This document shows positions 26,684 through 35,395 of a stretch of DNA of 35,395 nucleotides, piece by piece. The stretch's first letter is position 1. Each line of letters starts with the position of its first letter. The position numbers and the translations under genes were made by a program. The notes under the pieces are model-generated. The model ran no database searches. It saw only the letters and a list, made by a program, of their open reading frames with translations, and had not been told where the DNA came from. The DNA lies in contig JAIOXK010000010.1 in the NCBI GenBank assembly GCA_021741645.1, forward strand, positions 1 to 35,395. Direction: 5' to 3'. The stretch comes from Candidatus Nanopelagicales bacterium. GTDB lineage: Bacteria; Actinomycetota; Actinomycetes; S36-B12.

Positions 26684-27722
26684 TTCCCCTGACTCGAACC
26701 CGTGGCGCGGCTTTGCGAGTGACAACTACGCGGGCGTGCATCCGGAGGTCATGGAGGCGATTGCTCGAGCGAACACCGGCCATCAGGTGGCCTACGGCGA
26801 TGATGAGCTCACCGCCAGACTGCAGGAGTTCGCTCGCAAGGAGTTCGGTCCGCGGGCGGAGATCTTCCCCGTGTTCAACGGCACCGGTGCCAACGTCGTC
26901 GCCCTGCAGGCACTGACCGAGCGCTGGGAGTCCGTGGTGTGTCCTGCCACGGCACACATCAGCGCCGATGAGGGCGGCGCGCCCGAGGTGATGGCCGGTC
27001 TGAAGCTCTGGACGGTGCCCACACCCGACGGCAAGCTCACGCCGGCACTGCTGGACACCGAGGCGTGGGGATTCGGCTTCGTCCACCGATCCCAGCCGGG
27101 CGTCATGTCGATCACCCAGACCTCGGAATACGGCACCGCCTACGCCCGTGAAGAACTGCAGGCGCTGGCTGACCACGCCCATGAACTCGGGCTCCATGTG
27201 CACGTCGACGGTGCACGTCTGGCGAACGCCGCCGCGACTCTCGGGTGCACCTTGGCCGAGGCGGCCAACGGTGCGGACATCATCTCCCTCGGCGGCACCA
27301 AGAATGGCGGAATGATCTCAGAGGCCGTGGTCGTCGTGAATCCCGATGCCGCGCGTGGTGTCGACTTCCTGCGCAAGACCTCGATGCAGCTGTCCAGCAA
27401 GATGCGCTTCATCAGCGCGCAGCTTCTGGCCCTCTTCGACGGCGATCTCTGGCACCGCAACGCCATGCATGCGAATGCCATGGCGCAGCTGCTCGCCGAG
27501 CGAGTAGGGGCCATTGGAGGGGTGACCATCACTCAGGTGGTGCAGGCGAATGCCGTGTTCGCCACCCTGCCTGCCGATGTCACATCCCGACTGCAGGCCG
27601 AGCATCGCTTCTACACCTGGAATGAAGCAACCGGTGAGGTGCGGTGGATGTGCTCGTGGGACACCACTGCCGACGACATCGAAACCTTCGCCGCGTCCGT
27701 CGCCGCTCAGATGTCTGGGTGA
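26676..27722 (+). CDS. Low-specificity L-threonine aldolase / beta-eliminating lyase family, PLP-dependent
   Basis: FASDNYAGVHPEVMEAI, VHVDGARLANAAATLG, ISLGGTKNGGM (Schiff-base lysine). Confidence 0.9.
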   Translation: MTDSPDSNPWRGFASDNYAGVHPEVMEAIARANTGHQVAYGDDELTARLQEFARKEFGPRAEIFPVFNGTGANVVALQALTERWESVVCPATAHISADEGGAPEVMAGLKLWTVPTPDGKLTPALLDTEAWGFGFVHRSQPGVMSITQTSEYGTAYAREELQALADHAHELGLHVHVDGARLANAAATLGCTLAEAANGADIISLGGTKNGGMISEAVVVVNPDAARGVDFLRKTSMQLSSKMRFISAQLLALFDGDLWHRNAMHANAMAQLLAERVGAIGGVTITQVVQANAVFATLPADVTSRLQAEHRFYTWNEATGEVRWMCSWDTTADDIETFAASVAAQMSG

Positions 27723-29116
27723 TCCTGCGGCTTAGCCCAGTGCGTCGTCGTGTCTGACCCTCGGGCCTGCCGCGCCCGCGCTACCTGCTCGTCGGCCACC
27801 TCTCGCGCGTAGTGAGCATCGAGGTGCAGCGCCTTGACCGACACCGGCCCCGGGGTCGAGTCGGCGTGCATCGTCGCGAGGTCCAGCATCCGCTCCCACG
27901 GACCCTGGGTCACCCGAACGGACTGCGTGCGCACGTGCGGAATGACGGACAGGCGCCGCGTGAATCGACCACTGCGAGTCGCCAGCACCGAGTCATCCCA
28001 CGCGACGGCAAGACGTCGCCACTGTATGAAGGCGCGTCGACGGCTTCGCTCCGGTGCCGGGTGCCAGTCAAGGGCGTCGAGATCAAGGCCCGGCATCAGT
28101 CGATGCACGAGGGAGATCGCCACTGGCAGCGGCGCCACGGGAATCAGAAGGGTCTCCTCTTTCTGGTTGCCATTGCTCTCACCCCCGACGCCCGCAATGT
28201 TGATTCGCACGCGCACCCAGTTCCAGCGGCGCCACAGCAGCGGCTCCACGAACTCGATGGCCTGCACCCGCCCGGGTGGGACGGTGCGGGTCTCCGTGCG
28301 CGCAAGGCCGAAGCGCAGGCGCAGCCCGTCCGGCGACTGACTCACGGTGAAGCGGAAGTAGCGCATGAACTCTGAGGCGACGACGAGGATGGGAACGCCG
28401 CCGGTGATCAGCACGAGAGGCAGGCCTCCCCAACCCTCGCTCAGCACGGTGAAGACGAAGATCGCCACGGTCAGCAGCAGTAGACCGGCCGTGGCAGTGC
28501 GCATGACGAGCGATACCGCCAGGTCTCGGGTCGGCACCGTGGCCAGGGCCGACTCGGGAGCCTCCTCCACGTCTCCGGCAAGACCAGCCGCTCGCGCGAG
28601 CACCTCGTTGCGCAACGACCGTGCCTGAGCGAGTTTGAGGTATCTGAGTTTGACGCGCGAGTCGCCAGATCCTGCGACCTCGATGGACACCTCGGCCATC
28701 GAGAACAACCGGGCGAAAAGCGGCTGGGCAACGTCGACCGCCTGGAGGCGACTCAACTGCAGTCGTCGCTGCTTGCGGGTGAGAACTCCGGAGTCGACGC
28801 GGAAATCCCCGTCGTCATCGAACCAGTACCAGAGATTGCGCCAGGCGAGGTAGGACCAGCCAGTGACGGCAAGGCCGACAACGACCACCGCGAGCACCGT
28901 GATCGGGACGATGCCCCAGCCGAAGGCAGCCAGCACGCCGCCACCCGAGGCGACGACGAGGAGGACGATGACGGGCACCACGGAGACGCCGTGCACGATC
29001 GGCGTGATCGGGTGAACGTGGCGTCGGCCCAGCGCATCCGAGGGAGAGTCACCCGGAAGGGTCAGGCCCAGGCCGAGATCATCGCCGATGGGTGAGGGCT
29101 GCTGGGCGTTGCTCAC
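27707..29116 (-). CDS. Bacterial PH-domain membrane protein (YdbT-like)
   Basis: TM segments and repeated bPH2-type segments (WYWFDDDGDFRVDSGVLTRKQRRLQLSRLQAVDVAQPLFARLF). Confidence 0.85.
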   Translation of the reverse strand: MSNAQQPSPIGDDLGLGLTLPGDSPSDALGRRHVHPITPIVHGVSVVPVIVLLVVASGGGVLAAFGWGIVPITVLAVVVVGLAVTGWSYLAWRNLWYWFDDDGDFRVDSGVLTRKQRRLQLSRLQAVDVAQPLFARLFSMAEVSIEVAGSGDSRVKLRYLKLAQARSLRNEVLARAAGLAGDVEEAPESALATVPTRDLAVSLVMRTATAGLLLLTVAIFVFTVLSEGWGGLPLVLITGGVPILVVASEFMRYFRFTVSQSPDGLRLRFGLARTETRTVPPGRVQAIEFVEPLLWRRWNWVRVRINIAGVGGESNGNQKEETLLIPVAPLPVAISLVHRLMPGLDLDALDWHPAPERSRRRAFIQWRRLAVAWDDSVLATRSGRFTRRLSVIPHVRTQSVRVTQGPWERMLDLATMHADSTPGPVSVKALHLDAHYAREVADEQVARARQARGSDTTTHWAKPQDHPDI

Positions 29117-29625
29117 AGGCCCGTGGACCTCTCCTCGCCTCGACGTGCGAGGCGATCCCGCAGCTCGACGGCAACGTCGGGGACCAGCCCGGGGATGCTC
29201 GCGTCGGTGGTCGCGGCCGCGGTGTGCAGCTGCACCGTCGTCACTCCGAGCCAGCGGTCGATGGGGCCGGCCTGAACATCGACAAGCTGCATGCGTCCGT
29301 AGGGAACGATCACGAGCCGACGGAAGAGAATCCCGCTCGTCACGAGCAGGTCATCACCGCGCTCGGCATACCCGAAGGAGCGCACGCGACGGCCGATCAG
29401 CCACCACAGCCAGATGAAGATCACCACCGCGATCGCAGCGACCAGCACAGGAACCCAGGTCGGCACCCCCGGGATCAGGACAAGGGCGACGACGACGGCG
29501 ATGACGATGAGGTAGACCAGCGCGAGGGAGATTCGCCGCGCGACTGCCAGCCGCGGCGACACGGGGATCCATCCCAGCTCGTAGGTGAAGGCGGTGTCCG
29601 GTGTCATGTCGGTCAGGCTACCCAT
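29113..29625 (-). CDS. Bacterial PH-domain membrane protein (YdbS-like)
   Basis: RSFGYAERGDDLLVTSGILFRRLVIVPYGRMQLVDVQAGPIDRWLGVTTVQLHTA; 4-bp overlap with next gene. Confidence 0.87.
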   Translation of the reverse strand: MGSLTDMTPDTAFTYELGWIPVSPRLAVARRISLALVYLIVIAVVVALVLIPGVPTWVPVLVAAIAVVIFIWLWWLIGRRVRSFGYAERGDDLLVTSGILFRRLVIVPYGRMQLVDVQAGPIDRWLGVTTVQLHTAAATTDASIPGLVPDVAVELRDRLARRGEERSTGL

Positions 29626-29671
29626 GGCAGGCCCGTGAGCGCGGGTCGGCGACAGACGCTAGCCTGATGGA

Positions 29672-29764
29672 GAACCGGGGAGCTCGCGAGATCGGCGGGC
29701 TGAGAGGGTGGCCGCTCCCACCGACCCATAAACCTGATCTGGGTAATGCCAGCGGAGGGAAGGG
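29672..29764 (+). ncRNA. TPP riboswitch (THI element)
   Basis: ACCGGGGAGCTC...GGCTGAGAGGGTGG...CCGACCC...AACCTGATCTGGGTAATGCCAGCGGAGGGAAG, directly upstream of thiB. Confidence 0.95.
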
Positions 29765-29770
29765 ATCCCC

Positions 29771-30856
29771 ATGCGTCGTCGAACATCACCTGTCATCACC
29801 GCAAACATTGCGGTCCTTGCATCTGCACTGCTTCTCGCGGGCTGCGCGTCGTCCGGAACAGATGGCTCCGATGCCGTCGAGCCCGCGGCATCCGAGCCGC
29901 AGACAGTCCAGCTGCTCGCCCATGACTCCTTCGTCGTGAGCGATGACCTCATCACCGCATTGAAGGAGGACACCGGAATCACGCTGGAGATCATCAGCGG
30001 GTCCGATGCGGGAACGATGGTCGCCGGCGCGGTGCTGGCCGCGGGAAACCCGACGGGCGATGTCATGTTCGGGGTGGACAACACCCTGCTGTCCCGCGCC
30101 CTCGAGGCCGACGTCTTCGAACCGTACGAGTCGCCCGAGCTCACCTCAGTGGTCCCCGCCCTTCGAACAGACACGGCTGAGGGTCGCGTGACGCCGATCG
30201 ACTTCGGTGACGTGTGCATCAACATTCACGATGCGTCCTTCACCGACATTGACGCGCCGAGCACCCTGGACGACCTCATTGATCCGACGTACCGCGACAT
30301 GCTCGTCGTGGAGGATCCGGGCACGTCGTCGCCCGGGCTGGCCTTCCTGCTCGCAACGATCGCGCGATACGGCGACGGCTGGACCGACTACTGGGCAGCA
30401 TTGCGGGACAACGGCGTGAAGGTTGCGGCGTCGTGGACCGACGCCTACTTCGGGGAATTCAGCGGAGGTGGGGAGGGGACCCGGCCCATCGTGGTCTCCT
30501 ACGCCACCAGCCCGCCAGCGGAGATCGTCTACGCCGAGGAGCCCAAGCCCGAGGCGCCGTCCTCCTCCGTCATGGCCGATGGCTGCTACCGGCAGGTCGA
30601 GTACGCCGGCGTCCTGGCCGGAGCGCGCAATCCGGAAGGAGCCAGGGTCGTGATCGACTGGCTGCTGTCCGAGGGTGTGCAGTCGGATGTGCCGATGTCG
30701 ATGTTCGTCTTCCCCGCGCGCGAAGGCATCGCCTTGCCGGCCGTCTTCACCGACTTTGTTCCCACAATCGACAGCCCCCTGCAGTTGCCGCCCGACGACG
30801 TGGCGGCGGGAATCGCCGGGTGGCTCGCCGAGTGGGGCGCCGTGATGGGTCGCTGA
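29771..30856 (+). CDS. thiB: Thiamine ABC transporter substrate-binding lipoprotein
   Basis: Lipobox LLLAGC; LLAHDSFVVSDDLI, GNPTGDVMFGVDNTLLSRAL, PIDFGDVCINI; TPP riboswitch upstream. Confidence 0.9.
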   Translation: MRRRTSPVITANIAVLASALLLAGCASSGTDGSDAVEPAASEPQTVQLLAHDSFVVSDDLITALKEDTGITLEIISGSDAGTMVAGAVLAAGNPTGDVMFGVDNTLLSRALEADVFEPYESPELTSVVPALRTDTAEGRVTPIDFGDVCINIHDASFTDIDAPSTLDDLIDPTYRDMLVVEDPGTSSPGLAFLLATIARYGDGWTDYWAALRDNGVKVAASWTDAYFGEFSGGGEGTRPIVVSYATSPPAEIVYAEEPKPEAPSSSVMADGCYRQVEYAGVLAGARNPEGARVVIDWLLSEGVQSDVPMSMFVFPAREGIALPAVFTDFVPTIDSPLQLPPDDVAAGIAGWLAEWGAVMGR

Positions 30857-32466
30857 TGACACCGACCCTGCCCGGATGGCTGCGGTGGTCATGGCTGCCG
30901 CCGGGAGCCTTCCTGCTGGTCTTCCTGGTCTATCCACTCGCGGTGCTGGCGGTCACCGTCACCTCCGACAGCGGTGGTGGTGTCATCTCCACACTTGCCT
31001 CACCGACGCTGTGGCAGGTGACCGGGCTCGCCGCCGGGCAGGCTGCGGCGAGCACCGTCGTCGCGCTGCTCGTGGGGCTGCCGTTGGCGAATGTCGTCTC
31101 GCGGTATCGCTTTCGGGGGCGCGCATTCGCACAGGCGCTCGTGACAGTGCCGTTCGTCCTTCCCACCGTTGTGGTGGCACTGGCCCTTCGATCCCTCCTC
31201 GGTGACGGCGTGCCGCAGGGCCTGGTCCTCGTCGTGATGGCCCACGCCTACGTCAACCTCGCCGTTGTCGCACGCATCGTCGGCGCTCAATGGGCGCAGC
31301 ACTCGGGCGACTACGAGAGCGTCGCTCGCACCCTGGGGGCATCACGCTGGCGGGCCTTCGTGGACGTCACACTTCCCAGCCTCCGCCCGGCGATCGCGGC
31401 GAGCGCGGCCGTGGTGTTCGTCTTCTCCTTCACGTCGCTCGGGATCGTCCTGCTGCTGGGCGATCCCACGACCAGGACCCTCGAATCGCAGATCCTCCGC
31501 CAGACCTCGGTCCTGCTCGACTTCCCCGGCGCCGCCGCCACGGCTCTCGTCCAGCTCGTCATCGTGTCGACCGTCCTACTCCTCGGGGCGGCGGCCTCGA
31601 GGAGATCCGCCACCCGACGGTCGCGTCCTCCTGCGCTGCGGCCGCTGCCGTCGTCCGTGAGCGGGCGGGCAGCCGTGCGGATCACCGCAGTCATCGGAGC
31701 ACTGATCGTTCTCGCGCCCGTGGCAGCGCTCGTGGCATCGTCTCTGCGGAGCAGCCGAGGATGGGCACTGAGCTGGTGGACCTCGCTGGGTTCGGTGGAT
31801 GCCGGCACGACCCGGCTGAGTCCACCGAGTGAGGCCATCACCACGTCACTCACCTACGCAGCGCTCACCGCTCTCATCGCCGCTGGTGTCGGCGGTCTGG
31901 CAGCAATCGCGTCTCTGACCTCCGGGCGCAGTCGGATCATCGCCGTGCTTGCCCTGATTCCCCTCGGAGTGTCCGCCGCGACGCTGGGACTGGGCACCCT
32001 CCTGGCCTTCGGCCGGCCGCCCATGGACCTGCGCGCCACCGGGCTCCTCATTCCCCTCGCCCACGCCCTTGTCGCCGTGCCGCTGGTCATCGCCGTGGTC
32101 GCGCCCAGCCTGCGGTCGACGGACACCCGCATGAGTGCAGTCGCGGCTACCCTCGGCGCCCGTCCGACGCGTGCCTTCTGGACCACCTACGGTCCGGTAC
32201 TGCGCATCGTGATGGTGGCAGCCGCCGCCCTGGCCGGCGCGGTGTCACTGGGCGAGTTCGGAGCGGCAACGTTCCTCGGTCGGGCAGCGGCACCCACGGT
32301 GCCCGTCCAGATCGTGCGCCTGCTCGGACGTCCCGGAGAGCAGTCCCTCGGCGTGGCTGCCGTTCTCGCCGTGGTGCTCGTGGTGATGACGCTCCTGCTC
32401 GTCATGCTGGTCGACAGGTGGGCCACGCCCCTTCGACGAACCACCGCACAGGAGAATCCCGCATGA
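30856..32466 (+). CDS. thiP: Thiamine ABC transporter permease (double permease domain)
   Basis: Two inner-membrane permease EAA-like regions (ESVARTLGASRWRAFVDVTLPSLRPAI; MSAVAATLGARPTRAFWTTYGP); ATGA overlap with thiB. Confidence 0.88.
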   Translation: MTPTLPGWLRWSWLPPGAFLLVFLVYPLAVLAVTVTSDSGGGVISTLASPTLWQVTGLAAGQAAASTVVALLVGLPLANVVSRYRFRGRAFAQALVTVPFVLPTVVVALALRSLLGDGVPQGLVLVVMAHAYVNLAVVARIVGAQWAQHSGDYESVARTLGASRWRAFVDVTLPSLRPAIAASAAVVFVFSFTSLGIVLLLGDPTTRTLESQILRQTSVLLDFPGAAATALVQLVIVSTVLLLGAAASRRSATRRSRPPALRPLPSSVSGRAAVRITAVIGALIVLAPVAALVASSLRSSRGWALSWWTSLGSVDAGTTRLSPPSEAITTSLTYAALTALIAAGVGGLAAIASLTSGRSRIIAVLALIPLGVSAATLGLGTLLAFGRPPMDLRATGLLIPLAHALVAVPLVIAVVAPSLRSTDTRMSAVAATLGARPTRAFWTTYGPVLRIVMVAAAALAGAVSLGEFGAATFLGRAAAPTVPVQIVRLLGRPGEQSLGVAAVLAVVLVVMTLLLVMLVDRWATPLRRTTAQENPA

Positions 32467-33113
32467 CCCCCAGCCGACTGGATCTGCAGGCTCTGGCCCT
32501 CGGCTACGAGGGTCGGGCGTTCATGCGCGGGATCGACCTCCGCGTCGACGCATCGGAGATCGTCGCGATCCTCGGTCCCAGCGGCAGCGGCAAGTCGACA
32601 CTGCTCAGTGCCATTGCCGGCGTGGTTCCTCCTCTGGACGGCCGAATCCTGATCGACGGTCGTGACGTCACTCGCGCGCCCATCCACGAACGGGATGTCG
32701 GGCTGATCTTCCAGGAGCCGCTGCTCTTTCCGCACCTGGATGTTGCGAGCAACATCGCCTACGGGCTGCGCCGCCACGGGCAGACCCGCAAGGCTGCACT
32801 CCTGCGAGCCACCGAGCTGCTCGAGTGGCTCGGCCTCGGCGGCTACGAACGACGCCGCGTCGATGAGCTGAGCGGCGGACAAGCCCAGCGCGTCGCCCTG
32901 GCCCGCGCGCTGGCGCCGAGGCCCGCCGTGCTCTGCCTGGACGAGCCCTTCAGCGCCCTCGATGCAGACCTGCGCCAGCGGTTGGCCGTCGAGGTCTCCG
33001 CCATGCTGCGGGAATCGGGGGTGGCAGCGATCCACGTCACCCACGATCCGACCGAGGCGCGGACGGTCGCCGATCGCGTCATCGAACTGTCCGCACTCGG
33101 TGAGGCCCTCTAG
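32463..33113 (+). CDS. thiQ: Thiamine ABC transporter ATP-binding protein
   Basis: GPSGSGKSTLLSAIAG, ELSGGQAQRVALARAL, LCLDEPFSALD; overlap with thiP. Confidence 0.9.
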   Translation: MTPSRLDLQALALGYEGRAFMRGIDLRVDASEIVAILGPSGSGKSTLLSAIAGVVPPLDGRILIDGRDVTRAPIHERDVGLIFQEPLLFPHLDVASNIAYGLRRHGQTRKAALLRATELLEWLGLGGYERRRVDELSGGQAQRVALARALAPRPAVLCLDEPFSALDADLRQRLAVEVSAMLRESGVAAIHVTHDPTEARTVADRVIELSALGEAL

Positions 33114-33122
33114 GGTCGCCCC

Positions 33123-33563
33123 ATGTCCGCTTTCACTGTCCGGTCCGGGCCGTGGTCCGCTGCGCAGATCAGCGACTACCTGACGGCGACAGCGATTCCT
33201 GTACGCCTCGCATCCTCGGGGCGCTACCCCCTCGTGCAGTCCCTGTGGTTCCTCTTCGACGGTGACTCGCTGTGGTGCGCGACGCAGGAGGACTCGGTAC
33301 TCGCTCAACGAATCCGCCGAGACGACCGGGTGGGATTCGAGGTCTCCTCCGAGCACCCGCCGTACCGCGGCGTTCGTGGCACCGGCCACGCGCATCTGGA
33401 GCGAGCGGCTGCTGCGGACCTGCTTCCACGCCTGATCGACCGATATCTGGGCACCGAACCGACTCCGCTGGCATCGTGGCTGATGTCCAGGATCGACTCC
33501 GAGCTGGCGATCCGCATCGATGGCCTGTCTATGACATCGTGGGACTTCTCGGCTCGGATGTGA
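33123..33563 (+). CDS. Pyridoxamine 5'-phosphate oxidase-like FMN-binding split-barrel protein
   Basis: RYPLVQSLWFLFDGDSLWCATQEDSVLAQRIRRDDRVGFEVSSEHPPYRGVRGTGHA. Confidence 0.78.
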   Translation: MSAFTVRSGPWSAAQISDYLTATAIPVRLASSGRYPLVQSLWFLFDGDSLWCATQEDSVLAQRIRRDDRVGFEVSSEHPPYRGVRGTGHAHLERAAAADLLPRLIDRYLGTEPTPLASWLMSRIDSELAIRIDGLSMTSWDFSARM

Positions 33564-33595
33564 CTGGTTCTGACAAGACCTGAGGGGACGGCGCG

Positions 33596-34000
33596 ATGGA
33601 TGAGGGGGCCTACACGAGCGGCATGCTCGTCGTCGCCCAGATCTTCGAGGTCATCGCCGCCGGGATCCTCGTCGTGGGACTGGTCATGGCCTTCGTTCTG
33701 GCAGCCAGGCGCTACGCCAGCACCCACGACGGCAAGGCCACGTACACGCTGCTGCGTCAGTTCTTCGGCGGGGTACTGCTGCTCGGTCTGGAGGTGCTCG
33801 TTGCCGGTGACCTCATCCGCACGGTCGCCGTGGCGCCCACGCTCGACAACGTCGTCGTCCTCGGACTGATCGTCCTGATCCGCACCTTCTTGTCCTTCAG
33901 CCTCGAGATCGAGATCGAGGGTGTTCCGCCCTGGCGCCGGGCGTTCGTGAGCGGAGCCAGTGTCATGTCCCGCGCAGTGAAGACCTCGGAGGCCTCATGA
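33596..34000 (+). CDS. DUF1622 membrane protein
   Basis: LRQFFGGVLLLGLEVLVAGDLIRTVAVAPTLDNVVVLGLIVLIRTFLSFSLEIEIEG. Confidence 0.85.
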   Translation: MDEGAYTSGMLVVAQIFEVIAAGILVVGLVMAFVLAARRYASTHDGKATYTLLRQFFGGVLLLGLEVLVAGDLIRTVAVAPTLDNVVVLGLIVLIRTFLSFSLEIEIEGVPPWRRAFVSGASVMSRAVKTSEAS

Positions 34001-34851
34001 CCACCCCGATCGATGGCCGCCCTCTTGAACCGGGAGTCCGGAGGGACTTCACCGAGGCGATGTCCTACGGGGACTACCTTCGGCTCGACCTCGTCCTATC
34101 CGCGCAGCAGCCGCTCAGCGATCCGTTTCGTCACGACGAGATGCTGTTCATCATCCAGCATCAGACCTCTGAGCTCTGGCTGAAGCTCATGCTGCACGAG
34201 CTCCGTGCCGTGCGCAGGCTCCTCGCCGACGATGATCTCTCGACGGCGTTGAAGGGACTCGCCCGCGTCAAGCACATCCAGCACACGCTGATCGAGCAGT
34301 GGAGTGTCCTCAGCACCCTCACGCCGAGCGAGTATGCCGAGTTCAGGTCCTTCCTCCAGAGCTCCTCGGGGTTCCAGTCCTGGCAGTACCGCGCCGTGGA
34401 GTTCATCCTCGGCAACAAGGACGAGCAGATGCTTCAGGTGTTCGAGCACGATGCCGCCACCCATGCACTGCTGATGGAGCTCTATGAGGACTCGACGATC
34501 TACGACGAGTTCCTTCGACTCCTGCATCGCCTGGGCCACCCCGTGCCCGACGACATCCTGAATCGGGACGTGCGCGAACGCTGGCACCTGCATCCCTCAC
34601 TGCTGCCGGTCTTCCAGGACATCTACGACCACACCAGGAACAACTGGCGCGAGTACGAGGCGTGCGAGGAGCTGGTCGACGTCGAGGACAATTTCCAGAT
34701 GTGGAGATTCCGCCACCTGAAGACGGTGGAGCGGATCATCGGATCCAAGAGTGGGAGCGGCGGCTCCAGCGGCGTCCCGTTCCTGCGCAAGGCCCTTGAC
34801 CTCACGTTCTTTCCAGAGCTGTACGCCGTGCGTGCCGAGATCGGCACATGA
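33997..34851 (+). CDS. kynA: Tryptophan 2,3-dioxygenase
   Basis: MSYGDYLRLDLVLSAQQPLS...HDEMLFIIQHQTSELWLKLMLHEL; SSSGFQSWQYRAVEFILGNK. Confidence 0.95.
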   Translation: MTTPIDGRPLEPGVRRDFTEAMSYGDYLRLDLVLSAQQPLSDPFRHDEMLFIIQHQTSELWLKLMLHELRAVRRLLADDDLSTALKGLARVKHIQHTLIEQWSVLSTLTPSEYAEFRSFLQSSSGFQSWQYRAVEFILGNKDEQMLQVFEHDAATHALLMELYEDSTIYDEFLRLLHRLGHPVPDDILNRDVRERWHLHPSLLPVFQDIYDHTRNNWREYEACEELVDVEDNFQMWRFRHLKTVERIIGSKSGSGGSSGVPFLRKALDLTFFPELYAVRAEIGT

Positions 34852-35395
34852 GTCAAGGCAGGACCACCGTCCTCGTCGCCTACGACCAGCTCGACCGGCA
34901 CCACGGAGCCCTCGCAGTGGCCGACCCCGCCACTCACGACGTTCTGATGGTGGAGAGCGAGGGCATGCTGCGCTCGCGCACGTGGCACGCGCAACGACTC
35001 CACCTGCTGATGTCCGCGGCCGCGCACTTCCGGCGCGACCTTGAATCCGAGGGATTCACGGTTCACCACCTCAGTGCTCCGTCCACCTCGGCTGGGATCG
35101 CTGCGCATCTCGATGAGCAAGGCAATGGGCGTGCCGAAGGGCATGCCAATGGGCATGGGAATGGGAATCGACGTGAGCCGTCGATCATCGCCGCCGAACC
35201 CTCATCGCACGGAGTCCACGAGGCGTGGCGTGCGGCAGGCGTCGAGCTTCTCCCCAGCGATCAGTTCCTCACCTCGCGTTCGGAGTTCCGCGACTGGGCC
35301 GAGCGACAGCGAGCAATGCGCATGGATGCCTTCTACCGTTGGCAGCGCACGCGTCTGGACGTCCTCATGGACGGCAGTGCTCCCGTCGGCGGCAC
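34848..35395 (+). CDS. Cryptochrome/photolyase-related protein (FeS-BCP type), truncated by window end
   Basis: Own translation from ATG at 34848: MSQGRTTVLVAYDQLDRHHGAL...LTSRSEFRDWAERQRAMRMDAFYRWQRTRLDVLMDGSAPVGG; open to window end, so absent from ORF track. Confidence 0.8.
   Translation, partial: MSQGRTTVLVAYDQLDRHHGALAVADPATHDVLMVESEGMLRSRTWHAQRLHLLMSAAAHFRRDLESEGFTVHHLSAPSTSAGIAAHLDEQGNGRAEGHANGHGNGNRREPSIIAAEPSSHGVHEAWRAAGVELLPSDQFLTSRSEFRDWAERQRAMRMDAFYRWQRTRLDVLMDGSAPVGG
35119..35170. repeat. Degenerate GGCAATGGGCAT-type repeat encoding a GNGRAEGHANGHGNGN linker
   Basis: ggcaatgggcgtgccgaagggcatgccaatgggcatgggaatgggaatcg, read directly. Confidence 0.75.

Noticed and set aside
27707-27722. 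16-bp convergent overlap of threonine-aldolase-like and PH-domain genes
   Set aside because: Short convergent 3' overlaps are common in compact genomes.
29672-32466. TPP riboswitch with thiBP(Q) as a novel arrangement
   Set aside because: Canonical riboswitch and transporter; listed as a feature but ordinary biology.
32187-33395. 402-aa minus-strand ORF opposite thiQ
   Set aside because: Shadow ORF; no recognisable domain, and plus-strand ABC ATPase motifs are intact.

Overview
GC-rich chromosomal window that reads as an actinobacterial core region, almost fully coding. Left part (minus strand): a syntenic block DUF3180-folK-folB-folP-folE-ftsH ... hpt-tilS-DUF2342-manA-dacB, with ppa divergent from dacB. 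This block is interrupted between ftsH and hpt by a histidine kinase / LuxR-type response regulator pair and an opposite-strand YVTN beta-propeller protein. Centre: a plus-strand sulfur cassette (SQR-like flavoprotein, DsrC/TusE-like protein, DsrE-like protein), followed by a minus-strand pstC-pstA-pstB-pstS cluster with an extra PstS-like lipoprotein gene. Several PHO-box-like 11-bp-period direct repeats are present, one of them upstream of a small uncharacterised ORF. Right part: moeA, a cupin lipoprotein, a YczE-like membrane protein, a histidine phosphatase, a threonine-aldolase-like protein, a pair of bacterial PH-domain proteins, a TPP riboswitch with thiBPQ, and a tightly overlapping DUF1622-tryptophan 2,3-dioxygenase-FeS-BCP photolyase run cut by the window end. 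No tRNA, rRNA, CRISPR array, transposase or prophage was recognised. The most interesting candidates are the SQR/DsrC/DsrE cassette with a DsrC lacking CysB, the soluble PstS plus lipoprotein-PstS pair, the PHO-box-associated small ORF, the TDO/photolyase operon, and recurrent short in-frame or intergenic tandem duplications. All functional calls are from reading motifs by eye; no database search was run.
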